From positions 36,493,944 through 36,557,943 of the forward strand of contig CM070572.1 in NCBI GenBank assembly GCA_036346355.1: a stretch of DNA of 64,000 bases, read 5' to 3'. The notes under the pieces are model-generated. The model ran no database searches and had not been told where the DNA came from. It saw nothing but the letters and a program-made list of their open reading frames with translations. This DNA comes from Rhipidocladum racemiflorum. Its lineage: Eukaryota > Streptophyta > Magnoliopsida > Poales > Poaceae. This document shows positions 1-12,351 of this stretch, in pieces; the stretch's first letter is position 1, and the number at the start of each line of letters is the position of its first letter. Both the position numbers and the translations under genes were made by a program.

Positions 1-1900
1 AGGCCGTCGGCGAGTAACCCAATCGGAAGGCTTTGCTCACAAGCGTTACGAAGAGCGAATGAGCTCGCACATTCCTTCGTGGATATCACGAAGAAGGTCT
101 TCCTTCCTGGGAGGCGCATTTGGAAAGGATTCCTAATGCGCCTTTCCGGTATAGGTCGCCTTCGATCGATCTGTCTTGAGAAGATCGCCTTGTTAGGCCA
201 ACGCTCGGCTTCTTCCTCGGGCAATGTCCCATGCGCAAGGTATTGGATGAATGGCGTCATCCAATTTGCGCTTTGCTCGAGGAATGAGACCCTACCGCCG
301 GTCTCTGGTGCCTCCTCTTGAGAGGAATGGAGGGCTTATGTAGGTGCTCGGCGAGCACCCCAGCCGAGCGGCGGTTTGGGAGGAACCGACCTTAGACATT
401 TGGTCGGCCAGGAATTATCCTTCTGGGGATGTAGATTACTTGAAATTCTTGAAGTATTTCTCCATCTTCCTTACTTCGCCAGTGCAGCGCCATTGAGGTG
501 TCGGAACAACGATACTCCTTGTTGACACAGTTCACGACCAACGTGAATCGCCCTTCACAGTGGCCGTTGGACTCCTAGCGATTTGCATGCCGAAGTCGGC
601 CAAAGGCCTTCGTACTCCGCCCGCGTTGTTAGTCGCGTGAAATGTAGTTGGATGGCGTCTTGTAGGCGCTCTCCGTCCGGAGACCAAGATGACGCCCTTG
701 ACCCAGTGCTCGTATGCTCGGGATCCGTCAAATACAAGGTCCGTGAGTTTCCCCTCGAATCATTGGTCCATTGGTGGTGGTGCGAGCCGACCGATACGCC
801 ACGAAATCGGCCAGGACTTGTGATTTTATCGCCGTCTGGCCGAGAATACCGGCTTCGAACTCGGCGAGTTCCATTGCCCAGCTTGGCTGTCGACCACTGG
901 CGTCTGATTTTCAGGATTTCCCTGAGTGGGAAGCCTCGGCCAAGACCACGATCTTGTGTGCTTGAAAGTAGTGACGCAACTTCCGGAGGCCATCGATGTG
1001 GTCTGATGGTTTACGGACCTCGGGGTAACGCTCCTTTGGTCCATGAAGTACTTGACGTAATAGATAGGTCGGGTACCATCTCTTTCTCTTGCCAACAAGG
1101 CTCACTGCGTCTTGAGTTCTTTGCCAGTATAATAGCAATTCTTCCCTGCCAGTGGGTGTGGCGAGGACGGGCGGCTTGGAGAGGTCTTGTTTTAGCTCTT
1201 TGAGCAGCGATCGGCTTCCTCCGTCCATGTGAAGCCATCATGTTTGCGGAGGGCTTTAAAGAAAGGTAGTCCTCGCTCCCGGTCGGAGACGAACCGAGCT
1301 TAAAGCGGCCATCCTCGGTCGAGCTTGTACTTCCTTTACGCATGTGGGCGACCTCATGTTCTCAATGGCTTGATCTTCTCAGGTTAGCCCCAACGCCATG
1401 TGGCCCGACCATGTAGCCGAGCACCTTGCCGGCCTTCACGCCGAATCGCATTTTTACGGATTTAGCTTTATTCGATGCTTATTGAGGTTCTGAAAGTTTC
1501 TTCTAAGTCGACAACGTGACTGAAGTACTCTTGCTCTTGACAACTATGTAAATCGACATATACCTCCAAATTTCGACCTATTTGGTGCATGAAAGTCTTC
1601 GCATGAGGCGTTGAAAGGTTGCTCCGCATTTCTCAGGCCGAAAGACATGGTCGTATAGCGGAAAGGTGCCGAGCGGGGTGATGAAGGAAGTCTTTCCCTC
1701 GTCTTGGCGACAGTGATCGATGATAGCACGAATAGGCGTCTAGGAAGCTCATGATGCAATGACCCAGCCGTCGCGTCCACCAATTGGTCTATGCGAGGCA
1801 GCGGATAGTTGTCTTTTGGGCACGCTGCGTTCAAACCGTGTGGTCGGCGCACATGTCGCCACTTGCCTCCTTTCTTCCTGACCCGGGACTGGATTGGCTA
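1..1900 (-). pseudogene. gypsy pol: reverse transcriptase, RNase H, start of integrase (broken)
   Basis: Minus-strand reading gives RT motifs near 1850-1600 (residues PKDNYPLPRIDQLVDA, then YTTMSFGLRNAEQPF), followed at 1228-911 by an RNase H-type segment (LSKPPVLATP... LLLY ... LRHYF). The left edge enters the integrase N-terminal region, judged from its match to the right-hand element. These are the polymerase domains that copy element RNA into DNA. The frame changes several times and no long ORF survives, so it is not functional. The YxDD motif was not located. Confidence 0.75.
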
Positions 1901-2358
1901 GCCACTCGGAGTGCTCAATCTCTCTGATGAAGCCGACTTTTAGGAGTTTATCAAGTTCCTCCGGGATGATTGCTTGTTTTTCCGGAAAAGCGTCTAAGTT
2001 TCTGTCTCACTGGTTTTTGTCAGTGAGCCGCTTCTTTGTGCTCGACCACCTCCTTGGGACCCGGGCATGTCGGATGGTTCCCAGGCGAACACATCCGACC
2101 TTGCTCGGAGGAAAGTAACGAGCTCGAGTTCCTATTTGGGATCTAGGAAGATCCCAAATGAGCGACCTTGGCCGGTTCAGGCTCGTTGGCGAGCAGCCTT
2201 GGTCTCTCCTCGAGTTGGAGGGCAAGTTTAGGCCGAATGCTTCGGCTCTTGGTCGGGGCGCGAGCGGGCAATGGCAAACCATATCAGCTCTTTAAATCGC
2301 AATTGAGTGCGGACTTGTGGTTCCCTTTGGCGGTTATGACTCCGTTTGGCAGGAATCT

Positions 2359-2721
2359 TTAGGCAGCGTCACGCGTGATGCAGCGGCCATGAACTTGGCC
2401 AAGGCGACTGCCGAGGATGGCGTTGTAGGCCGACTCGAAGTCTACCACCTCGAAGGTGATTAGCTCCGTTACGAAGTTACTTGGGCCGCCGAAACTTACG
2501 GGCAAGGCGACTGCCCGGAGGTTTGATCGAGGTGCCCGGACTATCCGAAGAAGGAGCACGGCCACACTCTTGATTTTGGAGCGAGGAATGCATCTCGTCA
2601 ATACCTTGGCTGCAATAAGGTCCAAAGAGCTCCGGAGTCTATGAGGACCCGGCCACAGCTGAGATTCTTTGATGGTGGGGTTCACGACCATCGGAAGCCT
2701 CTGGGGTTTGGTCATCCCCAA
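2359..2721 (-). pseudogene. gypsy aspartic protease region
   Basis: A 120-residue minus-strand stretch holds the pattern LPVSFGGPSNFVTELITFEV followed by DFESAYNAILGS. This is the conserved region between the protease and RT of plant Ty3/gypsy polyproteins (usual form ...F.VVDF.S.YNAILGRP). The catalytic D-T/S-G triad lies upstream in the family and was not found in a clean frame here. It lies between gag and RT, as expected. Confidence 0.7.
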
Positions 2722-2799
2722 GGGACAATCGTCTCGGAGAATGTGAGGATACCTCAGGCCATTTTAGTCTTTGCCAGGAGGCTTACTGGGTAACATGGT

Positions 2800-4700
2800 G
2801 CACTTCCCTTGCAGCCTCCTTTAAGTCCCGGGACTTGTAGGCGGAGCCCAGAAGATGACCGCTATGTGATTCCTTGGTTCTTGATATTCCATTTCATCCT
2901 CACTTTCCTCGTGTGTTTTCCTTTGTCGTTTTCACCTGCTTGCAGGCGTCGGCATGGGACCCTGGCCAGAAATCGCCTCGAGGCGGTAGGTCCACGTTCG
3001 GCAATTAGTAGGTCGTGCCGTCTTTGGTGAAGTGGGCGATGAGAGGTCGCCCGTCGGTCCGCTTGGTCGCCTCGTCGGTCCGGCTTGGTCGCCTCGTCCT
3101 CGAGGCACAGGTGGTTGTCCTCTTCCACGAGCATTAGGCCCACTGGCGTGTGTTGAGTTGCCGGTGTTGTTGTTCCACTGCGGCTACCATGGCGGGCGAG
3201 GTTGCTTTTTCTTCTTCTTCTTGATCTTCTTGTCTACTGCAGTCGAACCCTTTTTGCTAGCCGAGGTCTCTAGACCGGTGAAGCGGCGACTTCCCTTCAT
3301 CCGACATTTTCTTCCATTGGGCGGCTTCATCTGCGTTGGCGTGTCGATCGGCCATTCGGAAGAGCTCGTTATTTATTAGATCCGGGTGGATCTCCAGGTC
3401 TGTGTGAAGCGCCGTCTCGTACCCGAACTTGAAAGCTTCGGACGACCTCGTCCGATATGTTCGAGATCGAGTTCGGACTGGATGAACCTCTGGGCCAATT
3501 GTCGCGAGGTTTCCCGTCCGTCAGATTCAAAGCGCTCGAGTCGCTCTTTTCGAGGCGGATGTAGCGACTCTGGAAATTCGCTCGAGTCGCGTGCCCAGGG
3601 CCGTATGGATCCTTCCTTTTGATTGAAAAGCCACGTCTGGCGGCTCCGTCGGGGCCGTCGGAGTAATTTGCCATTACCCCTCATCACCTCCGGCGAGGAT
3701 GGCGGTAGTGTATATCGAGAGGAATTCATCAGGGTTACGGGTCCGTTGAATCTCTCGGCGTGGCCGGGCTTGAACTGTTCGGCCATGCGACGTCCGGAGG
3801 AGCTCGTGAAGGCCCGGCCGGCTTCGGGGTTTAGCGGCGAAAACCTCGGATCGCGGCCTCCACGCGGATCTTCCACCCAACGCCCGCCTTGCCGAAGTCG
3901 AGAAAAAACCTCATGCGTCGGTCGTCTGGAATGACCGCATGGTTGCGGAGTGCTCGAGCGCTCGTAATCTGGCGATTATGAATATCGCCCCAGGGTTGCT
4001 CTGTGGATTCAGGGCCTTTCCTGATCGGGTCGGCGACACAGGGCGATCTCCGAGCATGGCTCAGAGATTCATCTCTGCGAACGCACGGGGAGCGTTGTGA
4101 TGGTCGGGAAACACTCGGGCATCCGGCCATGGGAGGATCCGAGACTTTTAGCTCGGCCAAGAAGCCTCTCCAAATCTTCTGGCCACGACCGCCCATGGCC
4201 TCTAAGTCTACTTGCTCGGGTAATCACAGTCACGCGCACGCCGCCAAGGCCTGTAGCTGCCTCGTTACGTGAAGCGGCGGCGAGCTTTGACGGCGCTCGA
4301 GTGCGATCGGGAGTTCGGTACCGCGAGTTCCTTTCCGTGAGGCGCACTCTCCCTTTGCCTGGCGGCGAATGCTCGCAAGCGTCTTTCCCAAAGACGCCTC
4401 CAAGTGGCGTCTGGCCGCCTCATAGTGGTCGTGCTGGCGGCGTCAGGATCCCTTCCGGCTCGCGTGGCTCCCGCCATGTTGACTCGGCGAGAGCGAGGCG
4501 GCGATGGGGACATCATTGTATCCCCTTGGGACGCGGTCTCTCGGTCGAGCTCTAGGTCGTCTGGTATGTCCAGGCCATCGTAGAGCTCGTTGCGATCATC
4601 CTCGGGGTCTCCGAGGGTAATGTTTGGGGAATGGAGGATCTCGCCTCGCATTCCCGTGTCCGAGGAAAAGCTCCCGGACTCGGTGTGATCGATAGGATCG
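2800..4700 (-). pseudogene. gypsy gag region (decayed)
   Basis: The region between protease and primer-binding site, where gag belongs. Minus-strand frames of 100-166 residues are arginine- and serine-rich. One holds SRQLAQRFIQSELDLEHI, compatible with the helical core of plant gypsy gag. No intact zinc knuckle was seen. The assignment rests mainly on position. Confidence 0.5.
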
Positions 4701-4827
4701 GTCACCCTGCACGTTGTCGGCGGCGTAGTACGTCGTCATCCTCAACGTGGTCAAAGACACAAAGGTCCCGAGTGTCTCCGAGTTTGGCATCCTCGAGGAT
4801 CTTGATCCGCACGGAATCAAACTGCCG

Positions 4828-4845
4828 TCCCCACGACGGCGCCCA
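4828..4845 (-). other. primer-binding site
   Basis: Directly next to the LTR end, the minus strand reads TGGGCGCCGTCGTGGGGA. This resembles the TGGCGCC... sites complementary to the 3' end of tRNA-Asp used by many plant gypsy elements, with one extra G. It marks 4847-5474 as the 5' LTR of a minus-strand element. Confidence 0.6.
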
Positions 4846-4846
4846 T

Positions 4847-5474
4847 TGTCGGCGATTGGAGAACGGGCTCCGTCGAGCTTACTTGTTGAATGGGGATCAA
4901 CGAGCCGTCGCACGGATCGAAGAGGCGTTCGAGCGGCGAGGTCGGGAGAAGGAGGCCGGAAAAAGCAAAGGGGGACGCGGTGTTTTTATCCTGGTTCGGG
5001 CCTCTCACCGCGAGATAATGACCCTACTCCGGTGTATTGTGTTCTATCTTTCGTGTGCCCCTCACATTCTGAGATCTTGAGGGGGTTTAAATACTATGAC
5101 TAGAGATGCGAAAAAGTAACTACCTCCGGATCACGCTATATATCCATATCCGTGATCTTGCCCTTGATTCAGCGTTATTTGAATTTGGGTATGATTTCCC
5201 TTGATCTCCGGTGATTGGTTGCCTCCTTCCTTCCTCATGGCGCTCATTGGCCCTCCGACCAAAACACCCAGGCGGTCGTGGCCTCACGAGCATGCTTGCT
5301 CGTGGGGGTGTGTTTGGTGCTTCATGACGGAGGCGCAAGCCAGCGTATGCTCGGAGGAGAAGGAGGGATGCTCGTTTCGTTCTCCCGAGCATCTTCCCTT
5401 AGTGCCGCTTGGTCGGCGGGTTTAGCTTTTCACGGGGGTACCGTGGTCTTTTGCCAGATAGCCAATCCCCGACA
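4847..5474 (-). repeat. 5' LTR of the left gypsy element
   Basis: On the + strand it begins TGTCGGCG and ends CCCCGACA, so the LTR has TGTCGG/CCGACA ends. Internal blocks such as CCTGGTTCGGGCCTCTCA are shared with the LTR at 57475-58137. The primer-binding site lies to its left and host DNA (GCTAA, then TAA repeats) to its right. The matching TSD is outside the window. Confidence 0.8.
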
Positions 5475-5476
5475 GC

Positions 5477-5524
<48 letters not shown>
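5477..5524. repeat. (TAA)n microsatellite
   Basis: About 16 TAA units directly after the gypsy LTR. The same repeat resumes at 5823-5832 after the Helitron, so the Helitron inserted into it. Confidence 0.95.
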
Positions 5525-5525
<1 letters not shown>

Positions 5526-5822
5526 CTCTACTATTCTAAAGTGAGAGTTGGTGGCAGTGGTCCGTTCTACAGATATAGTAGCTATAAAGTGAGAGTTTCT
5601 TCCCACGTCACATTAATTGCTCTGCTTAATTGTCCTACTTAATTGCCCTGCTTAATTGCCCTACGCAAGAAACGAAGCGTTGCTTTAATTAGTCAGCTTT
5701 TATAAGAAACGAAGCGTTAAAGATAGATGTTTGATCTTATGAAATAATATTTTTTTATTTTTTAATCTTTATTTTTCGTTATCAATTTTGTTTTTCGTAG
5801 CAACGCACGGGCATATAACTAG
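5525..5822 (+). mobile_element. short non-autonomous Helitron, copy 1
   Basis: Begins TCTCTACTATT after an A and ends GCACGGGCATATAACTAG before a T, the A^TC...CTAG^T arrangement of Helitrons. Two shorter copies lie at 20336-20569 and 45010-45271, with the same ends and internal motifs (GAAGCGTTGCTTTAATTA, TTTTCGTAGCAA). It encodes nothing. Confidence 0.85.
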
Positions 5823-6685
5823 TAATAATAATATGAGAGGAGAGGAAAGAGGCAGAATGATGAACCACCAGTAGCTTCTTTTAAAGAAGTAAATATAGTT
5901 ATGAGTTTTAACTTGAGTATTAATTCATAATGCAAAACAGGACCTAGTTGAATTATGAACTTCTCCAGCCCCATGATTGCAAATACCCTGAACGCTCCCC
6001 ACTCGAAACCAATGCCGTCTGCATGGCCGCCACCTACAAGCTTTCCGCGGCCAACGCCATGCCATGGAGGCGACAATTCCGCAAGCTTTTCTCCATTGCC
6101 AAGTTCTCCGCGGTAACCGTCACCGTCGAGCCCACGCTATGCCATGGAAGCAGCTCTGTAAGCTCGTCTCCGACGGACGCTACCAAGAAGCCCTCCTCTC
6201 CTACTCTCGAGCCCACGCCTCCAACCTCCGTCCCGACGCCTTCACCTTCCCCCGCCTGCTCAGGTCCTGCGCCGAGCTCCGGGACGCATCCGCCGCCCGC
6301 CAAATCCATGGCCACCTCGCCAACTTCTCCTCCTGCCCCTACGTGGCCACCGCCCTGACGAGCGCCTACGCCAGGCTCCTCCGTCTCAGGGACGCGCGCC
6401 GGGTGTTCAACGAAATGCCGGAGCGGACTGTACCCTGCTTCAACGCCCTCATCTCCGAGCTTTTGCAGCTCGGGGAGGCGGATGAAGAGAAGGGTGCCTT
6501 TAGGCTACTGGGGAAAGAAGGGATATTGCCGAACTCTGTCAATGTCGCGAGCGTGCATCCTGCTTGTGGGGCGATCAAGCCGGGGGGGGGGGGGCAGTTG
6601 CAAGGGCTCGTGGTGAAGACTGGAGATTGTTTGGAGCGCTATGTTGCAACAGCGCTAATCACAATGTACTCTGATTGTGGGGATT

Positions 6686-9584
6686 TGTAACGCCCTGCTT
6701 TTCTTCCGCCGCGCGCGCCGCCGCCCAACGGCCAGCTCCGCCCTTCCCGTGCGCTGCCGCCCGCCCGCAACCACCGCTCGCCGCCGCCGCCGCCATTCTC
6801 GCGGCCGTTCGGCCAGCCGCGCCGCTTCCTCGCCCCTATTTAACCCTCCCGGACCCCCTCTCTCCCGTGCCCTCCTCTCTCTCTCCCTCTGCTCCACCTC
6901 CTCCCCAGCGTGCCGCCGCCGCCGTCCCGGCTCGGTGAAGCGCCGAGCCGAAACCGCCTCGTCGCCGCGCCCGCCGCCTCCTCGCCGCCCGCTGCCGTCG
7001 CCTCCGCCGCCTCGCCCCGCCAGGTCTGCCGTCCCTTCCTCGCTCCGGCCGCCGTCTTGCCGTATCGCCCGGCCGGCTACGCCCAGCGGCTGCGCCCCCA
7101 CACGTGCGTGTGCGTGGTCCACGACCCGTGCGTGGACGTGGTCCACAGGCCTGGCCCCACCTGTCAGCCGATTTAAAGAAAAAAAAAAGAAAAGAAAAAG
7201 ATTTTCCAAAAAAAATATTTATGACGTCAGCGATGACGTCATAAATCGGGTTTTTCGTTTTTAAATAAATTCCAAAAACCGGATTTGGCTGCTGACGTCA
7301 GCATGACGCAGTAATTCAGTTTTTCTTTTTAAAAATGATTTAAAAATTCCAGAAAATCCATTTTATTTGTTTTTAAACTTCCAGGAGCCCGTTTTCGCCC
7401 GTTCGAACTCTGTTTGGCTCCGTTCTTCTTCCTAAATTCATTAGAATTCTCAAACTTCAGTTTAGAGCTAGTTTGAAATTCAATTTGTGTTCATTTGAAT
7501 TCGTTTGGACTTTATTTGAATTTGGTTGTTTTTCGCGCGTAGATTACGGAGAGTCCGAGGAGTTCCCGAACGACGATTTCGAGCAGCAACTCGTCGAACC
7601 AGGCAAGTCACACCCCCTTGACCATGTTGCTCCTAGTTTATGAACCTGTATGTTGTATTTAAAATTAATGCATGCTTATTTATTACAAACAGTAATTTCC
7701 GACCTAGTTTTAAATGATAGTTAAATCCAATTTCGACATGCAACCTTTGACATTTGAATTCCGATACCCTTGTAACCTTAGTAAAAATATGAATTATGAC
7801 TATGGTAATAGTTAGACATTGCTTAGCCATGCTTAGAACTGAACTTAGAAAATTTTGGAGAACTTTATGCCAAAATGATATCATGTTCAATTGGAAACTT
7901 ATAGTGATCAATGTTAGTGATAATATGGAGATAGTATGGTTAAAATGAAAATGACTTAGACTGGGCGAGAATTGATTGCAAAGTGGTGAGGTCATGGTTC
8001 TGGGTTGGTGGACAGTCTCGTCTAGTCAATTAAGGACCGGTCTGAGTCTCGCTGAATGTAAAGCCTAACCGTACTACCATGAGTCTGGAATGGGACAGAC
8101 CTGGCTATCCTTATTAAATCATTTCATGGACAGTCATGCCATATGGGGGTAGTGGTGTGGTGAAAGCGAGATGCTGCCACTCTGGCGCAAGAGGGGGCTT
8201 CTGAATAGAGGGAGTCTTTCAGCGGTGAAACCTTAGCGGGCATGACTACATGTATGAATTTAACATAGGGGCCTTGTCATAATCTTCTCTGTCACTCACC
8301 AAAGGAAGTGTGTTGACATAAAAAGGGAAATATTATGTCTGGTGGGTAAAGTTGTACAACCTCTGCAGAGTGTCAAACTAATCGATTAGCCGCGCCCGCG
8401 GTTATGGGCATGCCGAGCAAGCCATTCTCAGATTAGACTTTGGTAAATTAAAATTTGGTTTCCAAAATGATGTTGGATGGAGGGAGTCCATCATGGGTAT
8501 AACTTAGCCGATTCCAAGAGAGATTCCTGAGTTAAAATTTTATAGATTTGATTTACGGAAATAAAGTATGCCTTCTAAAATTTATTGAAAATGTTGTTAA
8601 ACTGTTGCTTTATGCTTAGACAAACCATATTGCCATCCTTTGATTACCCGTACATTTATATTGCATTTCCGGTGTGATTTGCTGAGTACGTATGTACTCA
8701 CCCTTGCTTAATTTACCACTTCAGAGGAGGAGTATCATGATGGTGAGGACCAGTTGGACTAGGCCGTGCCCCCAGTTGATTGCCTGTGGCAAATTAATTG
8801 GGCTCTATCTATTTATTCTTCATTCCGCTGCTTTTATTTATTCGTTTATTTATTTGTTGGCTTGCGCGCCATTTCCTATGTGACGAGTACCCGTACCATG
8901 GGTACCCCCAGCGGCCCAAAAAGACGCACGGGCCGACCCAGGCCAGTCAAGGCCCGAAGTCACGACCACCGGGCAAGGTCCGAAATCGCGACCAGGTCTC
9001 CGATATCCCAGAGAAGCGACGGCATTTATTGTGTATCGAGCGCATTAAATGCCAGCCATAATAACGATGACGTAGCGGCACAAGTTCCCGGCCCTCGCAT
9101 TTACTACGAGCGACGCAAAGAACTACGGCGACGGCGAGGCGAGGGAGTCGGCGGCCAGTCCCATCAGCCCGCTATTTTCGGACGACCAAGAGCACAGTCT
9201 TTTCCTCTTTTTTCTAACCAACAGTGTAACCTTCCTCCTCGCCTATATAAAGGGAGGAGGGGCGAGCATGTAAAGGGGACGAACGATCAAGAATCAATAC
9301 AATCCACCTCACACGAACTGGAGTAGGGACGTTCAGCCCGAACCAGTATAAACACCAGGCCTCTTGAGTCGACCATTCGGGGAGAGGGAGCGCGCGACCC
9401 CCTCCGACCATAAATTCGCATTGCCGGTGCACGAAACACCGACACTATGTAATCCTTGAATATTTATCGTTAATAAAGAACGCTGGATATGCTATGGTTT
9501 TTATTTCTATTGTGTGTACTAGCATTTTCTGGACTAGTACAGAATACACAGAGGATTTCGGAGGTGTTATTCCGGGGTCCGACA
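6686..9584. mobile_element. solo LTR, long gypsy type, in the PPR gene
   Basis: Starts TGTAACGCCCTG and ends GGGGTCCGACA, with perfect 5-bp TSDs GGATT at 6681-6685 and 9585-9589. No internal element domains lie between, so it is a solo LTR left by recombination. It is related to the LTR at 34455-37965: shared blocks include CCTCTGCAGAGTGT, GTACTCACCCTTGC and GAATACACAGAGG near the 3' end. Length and ends resemble the ~3-kb LTRs of Tekay/RIRE-type chromoviruses; that family name is inference. About 564 bp of its length is a second LTR. Confidence 0.9.
8881..9444 (+). mobile_element. solo LTR nested in the larger solo LTR
   Basis: Begins TGACGAGTACCCG and ends GAAACACCGACA, with perfect 5-bp TSDs CTATG at 8876-8880 and 9445-9449. 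A TATA box (CTATATAAAGG, around 9243-9253) lies inside in + orientation. It has no coding domain. It is younger than its 6686-9584 host LTR, which in turn is younger than the PPR gene. Confidence 0.9.
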
Positions 9585-9630
9585 GGATTCAAACTAGGCA
9601 AGGAAGATTCTTGAATTCATGGTTGACAAG

Positions 9631-10190
9631 CAGTGGCGAATCCAGAATGAAAATAGAGGGGGGCTCCTATATCAAAATTCTAACTCAAGACAAGCATACT
9701 AATGGTATATCTACCGGTCTATTGTCAATCAAATTTCAAATTCATACATATATATAAAGAAAACAAAGTGAATAATAAAAAATATAACAAGTGTGGTACC
9801 TTACTAATGGATAGAATGACATAAATATGTGAGGACAGATCATCGACCATTCAACATTTTGACCTGTAGATGAAAATATAAAACTTAGTAAAGCAATTTC
9901 AATTTGTCAATACTTATAAAAATATAAATTGAAATAAAACTTACGAAGGCACTAGTATTGTGTATGACACAATTTCACTCTACGATTTTTTATCTCTTAA
10001 AACGTCGAATGATTCTTTTATTATCGAGGTTTCTAAATATCTCTTTCTCAGTGTAACGTATCATCAAATTATTGAACCAATCATTTGCAATCAGGCAATA
10101 AGGGATGAATGAAAACTCAATAGAACAGTAGATGATCAGGAATGGAATGAACAAATGAATGATTAGAATAATATTTTCGTTACTATTGAA
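9631..10190. mobile_element. hAT-like element, left end only
   Basis: Begins CAGTGGCGAATCCAG at the exact end of the PPR remnant, close to the TIR of the hAT MITE at 31828-32101 (CAGTGGCGGACC on its reverse strand). No matching right TIR (CGCCACTG) or TSD was found downstream, so the right limit is arbitrary and the element is probably truncated. Confidence 0.45.
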
Positions 10191-12219
10191 GTGTGGAGCG
10201 GTCAGTGGGAGTGGGGATTGAAATTTGATACCTTTCTCGATTTCTCCGTTCCTCGGTTCCTACTTCGTCCACTCAGTCCATTGGACATCGAGACGCGTCT
10301 TCCTTCCTCCCGTTCCTCTATTCCTCGCCTCGGTGGCTCCGACTCGGAGCTACTCATCCAGGCTTCAAATATATCGTCCTAAAATCGGGACCAATACCCT
10401 CACGGGCCTACCGGCATATCCCAGTGGTACGCCTTTATAATTCTTACCTAATGTGGAGATTCTAATACATTCATAAACAACCTTTTCTGAAAGATTTCAC
10501 ATACTATGATCGATATTGATTTACAGCTCATTGTCCAAGTGTTAATTTGTTTGACCTTATATAATAGCCTATGTAGAGGACCCTACCGGCATGACAATCT
10601 TTCTCATTGGCGTCCTTTACCCACCATAATAACTCACACTATCTATTCCATTCCGTAGATGACAAAACCAACATCACATCCATTTTCAACTCATCAATCC
10701 ATCCATTTCCCAATCCATACTTCCAACCATACCCAATTTTTATGTTTTTCAATTGTAAGATAATTTTTCAATGACATGATGACATTTATAATAAGAAAAA
10801 GCATTTAGAAAATATTTAATAAATTTATGATCAAGGAAGCTTGCCTAGTATAGTATTGAAATGTACGTCCTCGCTCGATAACTGGGGTTGGTCTGGTTGG
10901 TTCAGGTATTGTCTTGAAAGTATAGAGTATTAATTTTGAACAAGATGTATGGCTCCGGCTCCCCTACTGCAGCGCCTCCCCCCCCTCTCGACCGAGCTCC
11001 TCCTCGGTTCTCCCCTCTCACCGGTTGGCTCTACGCCGGGCTCTCCAGCCCGCAGACCCATTGGCTCCAGCTGGCCCTTGGCTAGCCGGCCCCCCATTGG
11101 TTCCCTCTACTGCTACTTCTCAGTTCTAGGGTTTTGCTAGGCTCCTCACTGTCCTAAACTCGGATTTGGGTTTTGGTTGGCCGATATACTGGTTGCTTGG
11201 TGGGAACCATGATTAAAGGTGTTCTAAGGTGAGTATAAGGGTCGGTGATGATTCTTGTGCATGAGATCTACTGCGGGGATGGTTTTTTTGCGGTGAAATC
11301 AGTGTTCATCCTTAGAGATGAACTCCAGGTACACACAAGCAGCACCTCTCTAGTGCCAAAATCTGTGACCACACGGTTTGATGCCCGATCTAATCTTTTC
11401 TCTATTGGATCTACTCAATCTACATGCTACATTCTACTCTACTTGCTACCTGCTACTTGCTACTGGCTTATTTGTGCTCCTGGAGGTTTGGTTCGGTTCT
11501 ATGTTGAGGTTGATGCGACCGGTTGATGGAGAGGTTGGGGAAGCGGTAGCAGGGCCTCGATCTCCTTGCTTGGCCTCCTACTCGATCCTCCTCTTCCTCC
11601 TGGTTCGGCCGGCTTGCTCCTCTGGCCTTCTCCTCCTCTTGCTCCGGGTCCGACCGGCTTGCTCTTGCGCGGTTGGACAATGGAGAAGGGAAGAGTGGTT
11701 GGCTGGTTGCCAGCTCTCGGTTGCTCTCTCTCAGCTGGGAGACTGGCTATGGGTTGCTCTCTGTGATGCTTGCCTTCGGCTGCTATGAAAAGAGGAGTCT
11801 AATGCCATTGCCCTTATCCTTACACTTTGCTTCCAATTACCTTTTTACCCATGCCCCTCTAATGGCTATATGAGGGCACAACGGTCATCTCCACTCTATT
11901 TTTATGCATGCAATAGATAACCCAATCAGTTGCATATTAATGCACTAATTAAATACTTAATGATGCAATTAATTGGTTTGGATTTTTAGGGTACTTACAG
12001 TGCGCGTCTTCCTGATCTTTATTTATATAAACGTTTTGCTATACCATGATTATCATGATGACATACAAGAATATACATTGTTATTGGCTTGTCAATTTTT
12101 CTTTGCCCATGTTTACTATGGTTCCTGCTGAGTTCTTCTTATCCTGTCCTTATTGGATATATTTTTCATGGATTTTGTGAACTTTCCTGATTATGTTTTA
12201 TTTGTGTTCTCTCTGCAAG
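10191..12219. other. unrecognised region
   Basis: AT-rich sequence with GC- and CT-rich patches at 10250-10350, 10950-11140 and 11540-11760. Frames up to 136 residues are low-complexity Leu/Ser/Pro-rich and match nothing I recognise. No TIRs, TSDs or RNA genes were seen. Confidence 0.4.
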
Positions 12220-12351
12220 CAATTGCTTCCAACCGAGTATAGCAACACGCCAACACCCAGATTGGAAGTTGTGCATGAAAAAGCCTGGTTATTGCAGAGT
12301 GAGACTTGGTCTGAATATGCATCATCCTTTGCAAACCCAAATGGTTCATAA
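12220..12351 (+). pseudogene. orphan terminal exon, unknown protein
   Basis: After a pyrimidine-rich stretch ending CTCTCTGCAAG (a plausible splice acceptor), 43 codons stay open to TAA at 12349-12351. The peptide includes PTPRLEVVHEKAWLLQSETW and ends SSFANPNGS. Its composition is that of a normal soluble protein, unlike the shadow frames around it. I do not recognise the family and found no upstream exon with matching phase. It could be a captured or stranded last exon, or a chance ORF. Confidence 0.35.

Larger units (their letters stand above)
1..5474 (-). mobile_element. Ty3/gypsy retrotransposon, Tat-like, 5' part, decayed
   Basis: Minus-strand LTR retrotransposon that runs off the left edge. 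Reading leftward from 5474 it has a 5' LTR, a primer-binding site, gag, protease, reverse transcriptase, RNase H and the start of integrase. All coding parts are split by frameshifts and stops. The first ~650 bases match 63330-64000 of the element at the right edge, so the two belong to one family. Assignment to the Tat lineage is inferred from the antisense gene in the right-hand copy, not shown in this fragment. Confidence 0.85.
6138..9630 (+). pseudogene. pentatricopeptide-repeat (PPR) protein gene, split by a nested solo LTR
   Basis: From an ATG at 6138 the frame reads MPWKQLCKLVSDGRYQEALL and continues with PPR units (DAFTFPRLLRSCAELRD, VATALTSAYARLLRLRDARRVF), ending at 6685 in ITMYSDCGD. 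PPR proteins bind organellar RNA for editing, splicing or stability; the PLS-like pattern suits that family. A 2899-bp LTR interrupts codons after GAT. Past the TSD the frame resumes at 9590 as SN, a TAG stop, then ARKILEFMVDKQ, the expected next repeat. At 9631 a second element interrupts it and no further PPR sequence was found. A G run at about 6583-6594 may also shift the frame. A start slightly upstream at 6064 is possible. Not functional. Confidence 0.85.

Noticed and set aside
6655..7264. Long overlapping frames (184-195 residues) on both strands
   Set aside because: Arg/Pro/Ala-rich, low-complexity, and located in the GC-rich start of the solo LTR; not a gene.
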